Made by a program: the position numbers and the translations under genes
In this document: piece after piece, positions 47,901-55,600 of the stretch
How the letters are laid out: every line of letters starts with the position of its first letter
Position numbering within the stretch: the stretch's first letter is position 1
From: a virus
Direction: 5' to 3' (one strand)
Length of the DNA stretch: 64,000 bases
IMG/VR virus record: IMGVR_UViG_3300031839_001380
Coordinates: 62,001 to 126,000 of that record
The notes under the pieces: generated by a model
The model's input: the letters and a program-made list of their open reading frames with translations, nothing else
The model's database searches: none
What the model was told of the DNA's origin: nothing

Positions 47901-48072
47901 TTATGCTCATTTCACTTGGGGTAAGTTCAGTAATGTTACTAGAGATCAAACACAACCAGTTAATGCAAATATTAAAGGTATTGACTTTGATCCAGAGTTA
48001 ACAAACTATCCTATCGTTCAAAGGCGTGGTGTTGGATTGAGAGGAACTGGAGGATTGCCGAAGATATTATAA
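35932..48072 (+). CDS. Giant virion protein in the gp7 position, YHYH domain
   Basis: 4046 aa, about four times T4 gp7, which occupies this place between gp6 and gp8. The N-terminus (YQIVSESIPEFAVSENPKFA, EFLKQYYISQDYQGGPADIA) may anchor to the wedge. The rest is chained beta modules: many NGGVGYD- or GSGY-type units, GIGTT turns, and an EVERGAVGSAATDH unit near 3140. Residues ~1255-1275 contain SHSPIIGWAYDGNPIYGPYG, the YHYH-domain signature (metal- or ligand-binding fold of unknown function). Probably a huge wedge or fibre-linking protein exposed on the baseplate. Continuous frame of 12 kb without breaks. Confidence 0.8.
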   Translation: MIETNSPLSPRVKTYQIVSESIPEFAVSENPKFAEFLKQYYISQDYQGGPADIAENIDAYLKIDNLTVDVIKGGTNLASDISDSDDTISVTSTDGYPEKHGLIKIDSEIITYADKTENSFTGCTRGFSGISSYTAPNNNEDLVWESTVASSHTTGSIVQNVSALFLKEFYKKLKAMYTPGLEGVNLSPQLDINNFIKEARSLYESKGTEDSFKILFKALFGIDPKINDLEKYLIKPSYANYVRRKTLSLELISGNPANLVGETLYQDNDPTNDKVNAASGPISEVSNIRDNYYKISLFTGFDERSLTDGTFVVPGKTRNIGDIGIGASVITVDSTIGFSSTGTLSIGSTTYSYATKSISQFFDVTPVVSTNIINNTDISAPNIVYGFENGDSSKRVEFKVTGVLSKFLSNADLRNLDKDSSIRIRNLGRLIENPDTNKSYEEIFFNSWVYNTSARYEISTFSGSGFVLDGNIDKSSIRKNDLVDIVNRNSELVAATALRVSSVNTSTNTVTLSGAIPTLDSSLFYDLRRVQKKANSNIVPIRGGQNQLLSDINNTYIETENESSTGKREGYVASSSLPNYLITVDKVRSTLVNPSAGLGNFDGYDSTQDAYTVLAFTNDVPFKTGEEVLYVPSEGTVGIIGLEQKGYFVKVLSPANRIQLYTSRAFIKANLPEYFNPTGVGGTHDFILASQGKREIFPSRPIRRFTLEQELKSGRESTTTSEITADGNTGMLVNGLEVLNYKGENQVYYGPLRQINVLNGGVGYDVQNPPNITISDPLVSAANTAGSIVSLAGTVTSVYIDPVEFDIDQVVSVEIFGGNGTGAFGRALLEERYREISFSGVSTLSGGAVEAINDRFTFLSNHNLVSGSRIVYNNNGNNNLGIATTGASNEELTLMSGQDYYVRSSGDKSIYLHYTKQDAVVGINTISISEEAAGSNAGQHIFRTFEKKTTIGRIIVENSGSGYASRNILVNPAGINTFRDYVSFEEHGFKDGDIVNYSYDTTAVTGLSSTKQYQVLKVNDDAFRLAEVGNKGDAKVSGDNYNKKIHTFLDSQGSGFQRFSYPKIECNIKVLTEDQKEQDLVATPIVRGHVVDAPLYARGRNYGSTVVDFQNPPTISVESGTLGQVGLIFSNGRIISAFVQAGGSGYSGPPDIIVSSASSEANGAILRSVVENGSITEVKVISGGVGYAASTTTTSIINPGSSLKLEAQLRSLVINKAFGLNDTELDYLAPFSGGVAVNYIGYGNSIREFFEDDGSSHSPIIGWAYDGNPIYGPYGLSDPNNIQSDVKRQESSYNIISTNITNRPPISVFPYGSLVKDYSYDGSGDLDEHNGKFTKTPDFPEGVYAYFATVDINNKPLFPYFIGDTFRSFAIPENTVRGLVIDQTNFDFESSKLVRNTFPYNMFGDGKSYDYVFQPYRSNNQESVPDNLGIGSITDIQVNFRGSGYSVNDNIIFDNSNTTGGGLSAEVSKVFGSDINQVSSNTVSFLNVPFKMGRETAEFKVSPYHEFSDGHVIRVSGISTYVKGLETYHKISVQSYKATLNQDGYTGIITDLKVSLVPPNVSAGDSIGIGTETVRILNAFPSEKIVRVERSAGFATASVGAAVTYFTSKFTLPISETSTIDSKFQDLYYFNPKESVGVGTTVGFSTSVNVSLNGVTKTRSILSQSIFIEGHDLKTNDLVTFERNGNAVINATASIDPYIAPSALPASLYVVRKTSNTIGLKTSPDGSELFFTTTGDDSSNYYFQTNYTQQISNIERSELTVETSNSHNLSINDQVSLVVKPGITTGIGQAEDVTVKLLDGNLILNPVEIATTGINTVTNIFTANNHGLETGFKVLAYGPFGDESSLPDSLFQRTYFVLKIDNDTFQLSDSRSQLFLDPPEIVSVTGVGSTGQTINPINPPIKVTKNNNIVFNLNDSSLLGGVLKIFYDSNYFNEFVGTGNTSSLEVVGVNTVGLGTTVAEDMSKLTINYNENIKTELYYGFEKGGYMSTSDTEVVGFTRISFIDSTYTGSYSVTGVGSTTFTAILATESEQSKYSAQDCEEIYYTTTSIGATGGIAKVRIINNGFGYDRIPAVTSIGNSGISGNLLLTGPSINQLKGVTVPTDVFGYPSDNTLKPDAFLPRSVQAKNANRVIDVDVTFGGKSYLNAPSLVLYDKSTGIIVNNGLITCELSDSAVNSAKVVVQPRGLSANAYGVAPLRNSNGISIIEAFSDVGVVTCKITTPILGYVDEPFVAGEEVYLEGIEFNNDGDGFNSGDYLFTNFKIDTYNSAVNPREVSFKYTGLTTNVGTGATVVPGFGQIVKAGDLAQFSSTISFSPFAKNEPLRRNNDNETDLILRSIDTNTGIMVIEGSRPLEPDDNLVGTNSGDRAEVESVTVFDGYYDIDSTIDTNVGWSDNIGLIGDSNQFLPDNDYYQNMSYAIESDKTFDEIITYVNDIVHPAGMKNFANTQILSIGDAGESVQPADDAGGFVLDFISDPLRVDGIYNFDLSRDVNANNNTSKFLELKSTRLADFILNKTNRVLIHDDISPNFISNESNDLSDDRTIAGIVAGRNFSRYLIQTTHSAENPLNNQYQLNEVILVTVDKSTYLLQKSHINNTNNVGLSTGYAEFFSFYNADDDLTEIRIKPYETFDTNYDIKTFQQGFSADVGIGSTNTGNAVNSSANVLVGSGSTTQVIGFSTTTFVGGVGHFLIVDSAAKSIDYVELALQHDGTDTYLTELASFNTRQSLGGISSPNFMGTFTSSIESGVVKIDYIHNESSTLAIRSKFVSFENVGLGTTSIRHLNLKFTPEGTERTARVIVGASATTGISTVVGVSSFTNLSFKSTVHVSYGSTQTLHQIYVLSDPEKADTYISQQPIAAIGTTTGIGTFGAEFSGSNVNLEFYPDSGVTGIVSIYSYNEVLYKDPDPNGTLAGIGSFDYGNVFENVTQNTYLGINNRNIRTFDLKYEGTPIYERDLNPQDPGQIDFGTGLISFKHFFSNAEPVTYEPDSNIVGVAASALQYVTGYGHTSLPSTVFIIKNNNDQFFISTNLTDARSGIAVTFQPGTSAGNKHRFTMDKRDEKTIIALNGIVQKPISYTQITYDLDVAVNGIVTSFALSGLSTVTSGDLLKLADEYSIVRTVGFATQPTGPITGIGTWSIVEVERGAVGSAATDHAAGSIARIHRGSFQILNSQVHFTEAPLGGDLGVIDPQNLPYPRASFGGRTYLRNDYRTNELFDDFSDKFDGLENTFPLTATGAAVTGIGSTGGNGVLFINGIFQAPFGENNEGVSNFKIIEDPVSTAASVQFSGITSVGFTDLIIDIDDINQNQLPRGGVIVSIASTPGVGYAPFKGADVRLNVGAGGTITGIVGISTTGPSVSLSNAVYDKRTGIMTVTTSANHGLLVEDQVKLTGIAFTCGAAHAGVTTTIFPEHNDPFSVAGIISATQFKVQVGPSTIPHTYVSGGTAAPFFPLTFGSGYNTNLGTIGIAVTTSTGTGATVTAVVGAGGSLVFSVTGPGTNYTENDIVITPEPNGENLPIVGVSRIGLGNTTLTGVGCSVTIQIAGVSTATGIGSTLFEVSEFQFSKKGYGFKRGDKFTVTGLSTDPYAGDKFSPFELEVVDVFTDQVSSWQFGNIDYLDNIRPFQNGNQKRFLLYYQQSLVSFEIDRGDRDSKEIDLSAVLLIFINGVIQEPGINYTFDGGSVIEFTSAPTSEDNVVIFFYRGTIGQDSFLFDVNEVIKVGDNLRLRKSAQIELNQVTQSTENLAQSANRIVKRIDSAATVETAFYQGVGISNDNYKPMDWIKQKKDIIIDGSLVSKARDSIEAQITPIANVIGVLTTTDSFVYVDSTAMFRDTDNGLTGSFSLAYIAEVGFGTTAVYGINYENITGIEPLVANVQGFIGVVTGISTCPGIGTDLALLIQFDAQEYVNDGNSTAGLTTGQPFKLYGTGINTVSAAVTSIDTHDTDIVGISTFNGDNIYYVHAVTTRNGGRVGVITANIASYTNVSDFVGVGSTSIPYAHFTWGKFSNVTRDQTQPVNANIKGIDFDPELTNYPIVQRRGVGLRGTGGLPKIL

Positions 48073-48075
48073 ATA
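48067..48075 (+). promoter_or_regulatory. Late promoter TTATAAATA before gp8
   Basis: TATAAATA overlaps the stop of the giant gene and lies 33 bases before the gp8 ATG, the same spacing as other late boxes. Would allow gp8 and the DUF4815 gene to be expressed independently of the 12-kb upstream gene. Confidence 0.6.
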
Positions 48076-48108
48076 CAGAAAAGTTAGACCTTCCGCCCGT
48101 TCATCATA

Positions 48109-49683
48109 ATGGCAGCCATTATCACCGACCAGTTCAGGGTCATTAATGCGAATAACTTTGTAGACTCCATACTTAGCGGTACTAATTCATATTTTACCTT
48201 TTTGAGTCTTGCAAACCCGACTATCGCGGGTTATGGAAGAACTAGTACCTGGAATAGCACTACGGTTCAACCACCAGCACCTATTGATAATATTAGCTAT
48301 GTTAATCATGTTTATGATACCATGCTTTTCGGAAGAAAAGTGTTGCCTGGTGATGTGCGAAGATTGATTCGTAAAGTTCAGTGGACAAAAGGTACATCTT
48401 ATGATATGTACCGACACGATTATGATACTAATAATAGATCATTAGTATCTAACTCCAGTAGACTTTACTCTGCAAACTATTACATTATGAATAAAGACTT
48501 TAGGGTCTATATTTGTATTAATAATGGTTCTGCCGGAATTACATCTTCAGCAAACGCCTCGTTAGATGAACCGACATTTACTGATTTGGAACCATCCGCA
48601 GCTGGGACGAGTGGCGACGGTTATCTATGGAAGTACCTCTTTACTGTTCCTCCCGCTGATATTGTCAAGTTCGACTCAACCGAATATGTAGCTGTTCCTA
48701 ACGAATGGAACACTTCTACTGAAAATGAAGTTAAAGTTGTAAGAGATAATGGAGATTCTCAGTTAAATAATAATCAAATTAAAGTTGTATCGATTGACGA
48801 ACAGGGTGAAGGATACTCATTCTTATCGTCCCCAGTAGAATTGGATATTCTAGGAGATGGAACTGGGGGCAAAGTCAGAGTTCAAACAAATACAAACGGT
48901 CAAATTATTTCTGCAATTGTAACTACTGGTGGACAAGGGTATAGTTTTGGAAGAGTCAATCTTTCGTCTATTAATAATGGAGCTACAAAATTTGCTAAAC
49001 TGACCCCGATTATCCCTCCATCAAGAGGACATGGATTTGATTTATATAAAGAATTAGGAACAGATAAAGTTCTTATCTATTCTAGATTTGATAGTTCTTC
49101 TTATGACTTTATTTCTGATACTACATTTTCGCAACTTGGGGTAATTAAGAACCCAATCGCTGCTGGTGCTGGATCTACAGCGATTATCAATACATCTGAG
49201 TTTTCATCTACTAAATCACTCAAATTTAGTGGTAGTACTGTACAAACTCTTGCAATTGGTTCTGAAATTACACAGAATATTTCTGGCGTTGGCACTGCAA
49301 AAGCTTATGTTGCTTCTTACGATACAAGTACAAAAGTAATTAAGTATTTCCAAGATAGAAACCTTTATCTCAACCCTAGTCTATATGATGCAACCGATAG
49401 TTTGGGTGTTGGTGGAGATGCTGATGTAATTCCATTTTCTGCCACAGGAAATGCTGTTACGGGTCCAAGTGGTTTCAGTGTAAACATCGACTCTGGATTT
49501 ACCGGCATTTCAACAACTACCCCATCAGGTAAAGTTGTTGACCTAGGAGTACAGTTTACAAACGGTCTTGCTCCAGAAGAAATAAATAAAAGGACTGGTG
49601 AGATACTTTATCTTGACAATAGGCCATCTATTGCTAGGAACGAGCGTCAAAAAGAAGACATTAAAATCGTTTTAGAATTCTAA
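48109..49683 (+). CDS. 8: Baseplate wedge subunit gp8
   Basis: 524 aa. The N-terminus MAAIITDQFRVINANNFVDS, with GTNSYFTFLSLANPT and the VRRLIRKVQWTKGTSYDMYR segment, is the form of gp8-like wedge proteins in T4-like cyanophages. Two GxGY modules occur at residues ~235-285 (EQGEGYSF, GGQGYSFG), as in the giant upstream protein. gp8 is a dimeric wedge subunit. It is followed after four bases by the DUF4815-type gene. Confidence 0.82.
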   Translation: MAAIITDQFRVINANNFVDSILSGTNSYFTFLSLANPTIAGYGRTSTWNSTTVQPPAPIDNISYVNHVYDTMLFGRKVLPGDVRRLIRKVQWTKGTSYDMYRHDYDTNNRSLVSNSSRLYSANYYIMNKDFRVYICINNGSAGITSSANASLDEPTFTDLEPSAAGTSGDGYLWKYLFTVPPADIVKFDSTEYVAVPNEWNTSTENEVKVVRDNGDSQLNNNQIKVVSIDEQGEGYSFLSSPVELDILGDGTGGKVRVQTNTNGQIISAIVTTGGQGYSFGRVNLSSINNGATKFAKLTPIIPPSRGHGFDLYKELGTDKVLIYSRFDSSSYDFISDTTFSQLGVIKNPIAAGAGSTAIINTSEFSSTKSLKFSGSTVQTLAIGSEITQNISGVGTAKAYVASYDTSTKVIKYFQDRNLYLNPSLYDATDSLGVGGDADVIPFSATGNAVTGPSGFSVNIDSGFTGISTTTPSGKVVDLGVQFTNGLAPEEINKRTGEILYLDNRPSIARNERQKEDIKIVLEF

Positions 49684-49687
49684 GAAG

Positions 49688-52600
49688 ATGCCAACACAGA
49701 CTAATCTCAATGTAAGTCCATACTATGATGATTTTGATCCTGAAAAGGGTTATCATCGTGTCCTTTTTAAGCCGGGATTCCCTGTACAAGCTAGAGAGCT
49801 TACTACCTTACAATCTATTCTACAAAATCAAGTAGAAAAATTTGGTAGTCATATCTTCAAGGAAGGATCGATTGTCGTTCCTGGGTCTGTGACATTTGAT
49901 GGACAGTATTATGCTGTCCAAGTAAATCCAACTCACCTCGGTGTTGATATTGGAGTATATGCTAGTAAGGTTATTGGTAAGACTATTAGGGGTCAAACCA
50001 CTGGTGTTACTGCAAAAGTAATTAATTTTATTAGTGCTTCCGAGTCTGATAATGATTATGATACATTCTTTGTAAAATATATTAACTCTTCACTTACTGG
50101 AGATTTTAATTTCTTTAATGACTCTGAAATTTTAGTCACAGAAGATTCTTTTACATATGGTAACACTACAATTAATGTTGGTGGTACTTTTGCATCTACG
50201 ATTGATCTAAATTCATGCACCATTGGATCTTCTGTTTCTATTGATGAAGGAATTATCTTTGTTAGAGGTAATTTTGTAAAAGTAAAAAAACAGACTATTA
50301 TTTTAGACCAGTACAGCTCTCAACCCACTTTCAGAGTTGGTCTTAGTGTAATTGAAACAACGGTATCTGCAAAAGGAGACGAGTCTCTTTATGATAATGC
50401 CAAGGGATTTTCTAACTTTGCTGCACCTGGTGCCGATAGACTAAGAATTAATCTAGTTCTTAGTAAGAAACCTATTACAGATTTTAATGACACTGATTTT
50501 GTAGAGGTTGTTCGTGTCAATAATGGCGAAGTTTTAGTCATTAAAAAAGAGACAGAATATTCAAAAATTAGAGATTATCTCGCAGGAAGAACTTTTGATG
50601 AGTCTGGTAACTATACTGTCAATAAGTTCCTATTAGATGTTACCGAATGTCTTAACGATAGACAAGGTAATGACGGCGTTTATTTCTCAGATCAAACAAC
50701 TTTTGATGGAAATACCCCAGATGAAGATCTTGCCTGCTTAAAAATTAGTGCTGGTAAGGCATATGTTAACGGATATGATGTATCAACTGATGGTCCTACG
50801 GTACTTGATTTCTTCAAACCTAGAGAAACTCAAGAAGTAAAAGGCAAATCATTCCCATTTGAGATGGGAAATAAATTTATTGTAAATAATATAACTGGTA
50901 TTACAACTTTTACCAACAGAATTGATCTGTTTAGTGGTCCATTTGAGAGTTCCACAAGACTTGTGGCAGGAACTTCTAATAAAATTGGTGATGCTAAGGT
51001 ATATAATTTTGGATTAAGAGATCAGAAGTATGAAGACGCATCTACAGAATTTAATCTGTATTTGTACGATGTTCAAACATATACGAACTTAAAACTCAGT
51101 GATAATGTAAGCGCCACAGAACTAATTAAATCGGCATTTATTGTTGGTAAAGAAAGTGGGGCTAATGCATTTGCAGTTGCTGCAGGTGCTGGTTCTAGTT
51201 CAATCCAAGTTACCCAAACATCTGGTTCTTTTAGAGTAGGCGAACCAATCTTAATTAATGGTTCTGAAGAATCTCCTAGAACTATTGAGTCAATCACTAG
51301 TTATGGTATTAACGATGTTTTCTCGTTTGCTCAGAGTGGTAGTAGTTTTGCAGCTAACAAGAAGCTCAACGATAGAATTCCTCCTAGATTGGGAACTGGT
51401 CAGGTAACCATTGCAGTATCTGGTGCTGGGGCAACAGTAACTGCTCCTAGAATCGATAGTTTCCAAAGATTCAAAGCCGGTGATATTATTAGGTATACCG
51501 ACACTAAGAACGGCACACAGACTCAGTTTCAAAATGTTGTAACTTCGATTGCTTCAGATCTTCAGTCAATGACTGTTGGAGCTATGACAACAGTTGCAAA
51601 TTTGTTTGATGGTGGTGTTAATGGGTATGTTGGTGAAATTTCACTTGGAGCTCAAGATAGTAGCAACGAAAATGCATCTTTGATTACTGTTCTACCAGAT
51701 CTCAATATTTCTAATGTTGATTTTACTGGATCTTCATTATTGCTTTCTGCACAGGTTCAGAATGAATCTACAAATTCGCTTGGTCAATTAATTCTTCCTA
51801 TTGCTTCTGTAGATCTTAATGATGCGTCATTTGCAGCTTTTGATGAAGAGAGATATCAAGCACAATATTCTAACGGAACTATTGCTGTAATTGAAGAAGA
51901 TCAAGTAACAGTAAGTCCAACACAACTTACAATTACTGGACTCAATCCTTCACAAACTGGAATGACAGTTAATGTCACTGTTATTAAATCAAATATTAAA
52001 AATAAAGTAAAAGAATTCAAACGATGTCAGCAAGTATCAGTAACTAGATCAACCAATAGAAGATCTGGAAGTGACCCATCTACGAGTGTTAATGATGGAC
52101 TTAATCATAGTGATCTTTATGGATTAAGAGTTCAGGATAGAGATATTTCTCTCAATGAACCAGATGCTACTGATATCATAGCTATCTATGAATCACTGGA
52201 TGCATCTGCTCCTATTTTAGACAAATTAAATTTCACATCTACTGATGATGTATTTACTAGTGCTATTATTGGGGAAAATATTTTTGGCACTTCAACTAAT
52301 GCAATTGCAAAGGTAATTTCTATTGATGCTGGTAATAATCAAATCAGTGTTGTATATCTGACTAGAGATAGATTTGCAACATTAGAACCTTTAAATTTTG
52401 AGGAGTCAAATACTACAGCTGTTCTGCAAGGAACTGCTCCTGGAAAATATAGAGATGTCACTTCTAGCTACTTGCTAGACAAGGGACAAAGAAATCAATA
52501 TTACGATTACTCTAGAGTCGTAAGAAATAGAGGAGCATATATTCCTCATAGACAACTTACTATTATTTACAACAGATATGATGTTCCTAGTGGAGACACT

Positions 52601-55600
52601 GGAGATGTATTCACAGTTAATAGTTATGATGAAGAAAGATATAAAAAAGATATTCCCCAAATTGGACCTTCTCGCATTGAAGCCCATGATGTTCTAGATT
52701 TTAGACCTAGAGTTGCATCATATAATCCAGCTTCAGCATCAGAGTCTCCTTTCTTCTATACATCTAGAGATTTTGTAGGGAAACCAGATAGAATCTTGAC
52801 TCCTAACGAGTCAATGACTTTTGACTATGACTTCTATCTTCCTAGAATTGACAAACTAGTATTACTTCAAGATGGCAATTTTGATCTTATTAAAGGTAAA
52901 CCGGCTAGACAACCAATTCCTCCAGTAGTATCTGGTAAAGGGATGGAAGTTGGGACAGTCCTTCTTCCAGCATACCTTAGAGATACTCAGGAAGCAAGAG
53001 TTTATCTCAAAGATAATCGTCGTTATACGATGAGAGATATTGGAGATCTTGCCGACCGAGTGGAAAATCTAGAAGTTGTTACCAGTCTCAATCTTTTAGA
53101 GAAGAGTGCTGAGTCTCTACAAATTAGAGATTCCCAAGGTCTTACAAGATTCAAATCTGGATTCTTTGTTGACAACTTTAAGACTTTTGATTTCATGCAT
53201 CCAAGCTCACCATGTGAGATTGATAGAGATCTTGGCGAACTAAGACCACTGAGAGAATTTGATTCTTCGGCACTTCAGGTTGCACCTAAAGATGATATTC
53301 CAGTATCCCAGATTGACTTTAGCTCTAATTTCTTATTGTTAGATGATGCAAATACCCAAAAGACGGGTAATTTGTTATCACTCAAGTATCAAGAAAAAGA
53401 ATACATCAAGCAAGAATTTGCAACCAAAGTCAATAACATCAATCCATTCCATGTTGTTGCATTTACAGGTGAACTAAAGCTTAATCCTTCATTAGATAAC
53501 TGGATTAATACCAGAGAGACTCAGAATGTTATTCGTAATACTATTGGTATTACAGTATTCAATAATCAAGTTGCTGCGAACTTTAGTTTGACTAGAGGTG
53601 GAGCTCTTGGTGGTTCTGCTTCTGTAAGTACCAGAGAAGTTGGTAGAACGGTACAGAGAGATGACATTAGGTCTGAAAACACCTTTATTGCAGAAGAAAC
53701 TTTCGATCCTTTCTGTCGTTCTAGAAATATCGAATTCGCTGCTATTGGTTTAAAACCATTTACTAATTTTTATCCTTTCTTTGATAATCAGGGTGGAGTT
53801 GATATCATTCCTAAGTTATTGGAAGTCAGTAGTGTTTCTGGTTCCTTCCAAATTGGAGAAACAATTCGCGGAACAATTGGCGCTACTGTTTTTGAATTTA
53901 GATTAGCTGCTCCAAACCATAAGAAAGGACCATTCAATGCTCCTACAGAAACATTCACGGTTAACCCATATAGTCCTGCAGCCACTCTTCCAAATGGATA
54001 CTCTCAAGCATCAACTGTTTTAAACATCGACACCACTTCATTAGCTGCTCAGGCACAAGGTGCCTTCTTTGGATTTGCTCCTACCGGAATGGTAATGAGA
54101 GGTCTTACAAGCGGCGCTCAAGCGACTGTAGCAGGTGTAAGACTAGTATCTGATGACTTTGGTGATCTTATTGGTTCTATCTTCTTAAGAGACCCTAATC
54201 AGACACCTACACCACAGGTTAGGATTAGATCAGGCAATAGAGACTTTAGATTAACTTCTAGTCAAACTAATGCAAATCCATTACCAGGATCTACTTTAAT
54301 CTCTCATGCAACAGGTCGCTATACTGCGACTGGTACAACGAGAGTAGTTCAAACTGATATTAGAATTACTACTCTTGAAACTACAACTATTACCAATCTT
54401 TCTACGATTGATATTAGAGGAACAATTCCAAGTCCTCCTCCACCACCACCGCCAGTAATCATCAATAATACTAGAGTTATTGATAGAACTAGAACGATTA
54501 TTAGAAACCGTACTAGAGTTATTAATAGAACTCGTGTTGTCCGTGTAAGAAGAAGAGACCCTCTGGCACAAACGATTGTGACTGGACCAGAAGGAGCTTG
54601 GATTACATCGCTTGATCTATTCTTTGCATCTAAGAATCAAGGAACAACTCCAGTAAGGGTTGAAGTTAGAACAGTTGAACTGGGTACTCCAACTCTATTC
54701 GTTATTGATAGAGCTGCTCAAGCAACTATTCGCCCTTCGGATATTACAACATCTGCCGATGGATCGGTTGCAACTAACATTAAATTTGACACTCCTTTCT
54801 ACTTAGATCCAGACGAATCTTATGCCATCGTTATCTTGTCAGATAGTGATGAGTATGAGGTATATTGTGGTGAAATGGGTCAAAAAGCTTTGAACGCTCA
54901 ATCTCTTCCAGCTGCTAAGGGTAAGATTTACTCCCAGCAATTTGCAATGGGTTCTCTGTTCAAGTCACAAAACGGTGCCACTTGGACACCCACACAGTTT
55001 GAAGACCTTACATTTACTTTGTATAGAGCGGATTATACTGCCGAACAAGGTCTGTTGACATTCTTCAACCCACCGATCGAACCAAATAATGGTCTTCTTC
55101 CTCCACTAGGATTTGATCCAATTGTAGGTGTCCCTAAAAAAGGAAAGCTTGGTATTGTCACCACATCCAATTCTGGATTAATTGGTACGGTATTTACTCC
55201 TGGTAGAAAAATTAGCGAGCAAACATCTACATTCCGTTATGGGCACATTGAAACTAAAGGTGGTCCAGTCTTAGGAACTGTTGGAATTCTTAATGGTGGT
55301 AGTAACTATGGTACACCATCTGCTGTTGTACCAACATATAACATCAATGGTGATGGTGATGGACTCACATTAACCGCAACTGTCGGTGCTGGCATCTCAG
55401 CTATTACTGCAGTTTCTATTGCATCTTCTGGTAGAGGATACAAAGTTGGTGATGTAGTTGGTCTTCAAACTGCATCTATGGGAGGATCTGGTTCTGGTGT
55501 TCGTATTGGTATCAACTCTCTTGGAGGTATCGATACTCTGTATTTGACAGATGTTCAAGCACAAACTTTTGATGTTGCACCAGGCAATGAAGTTACATAC

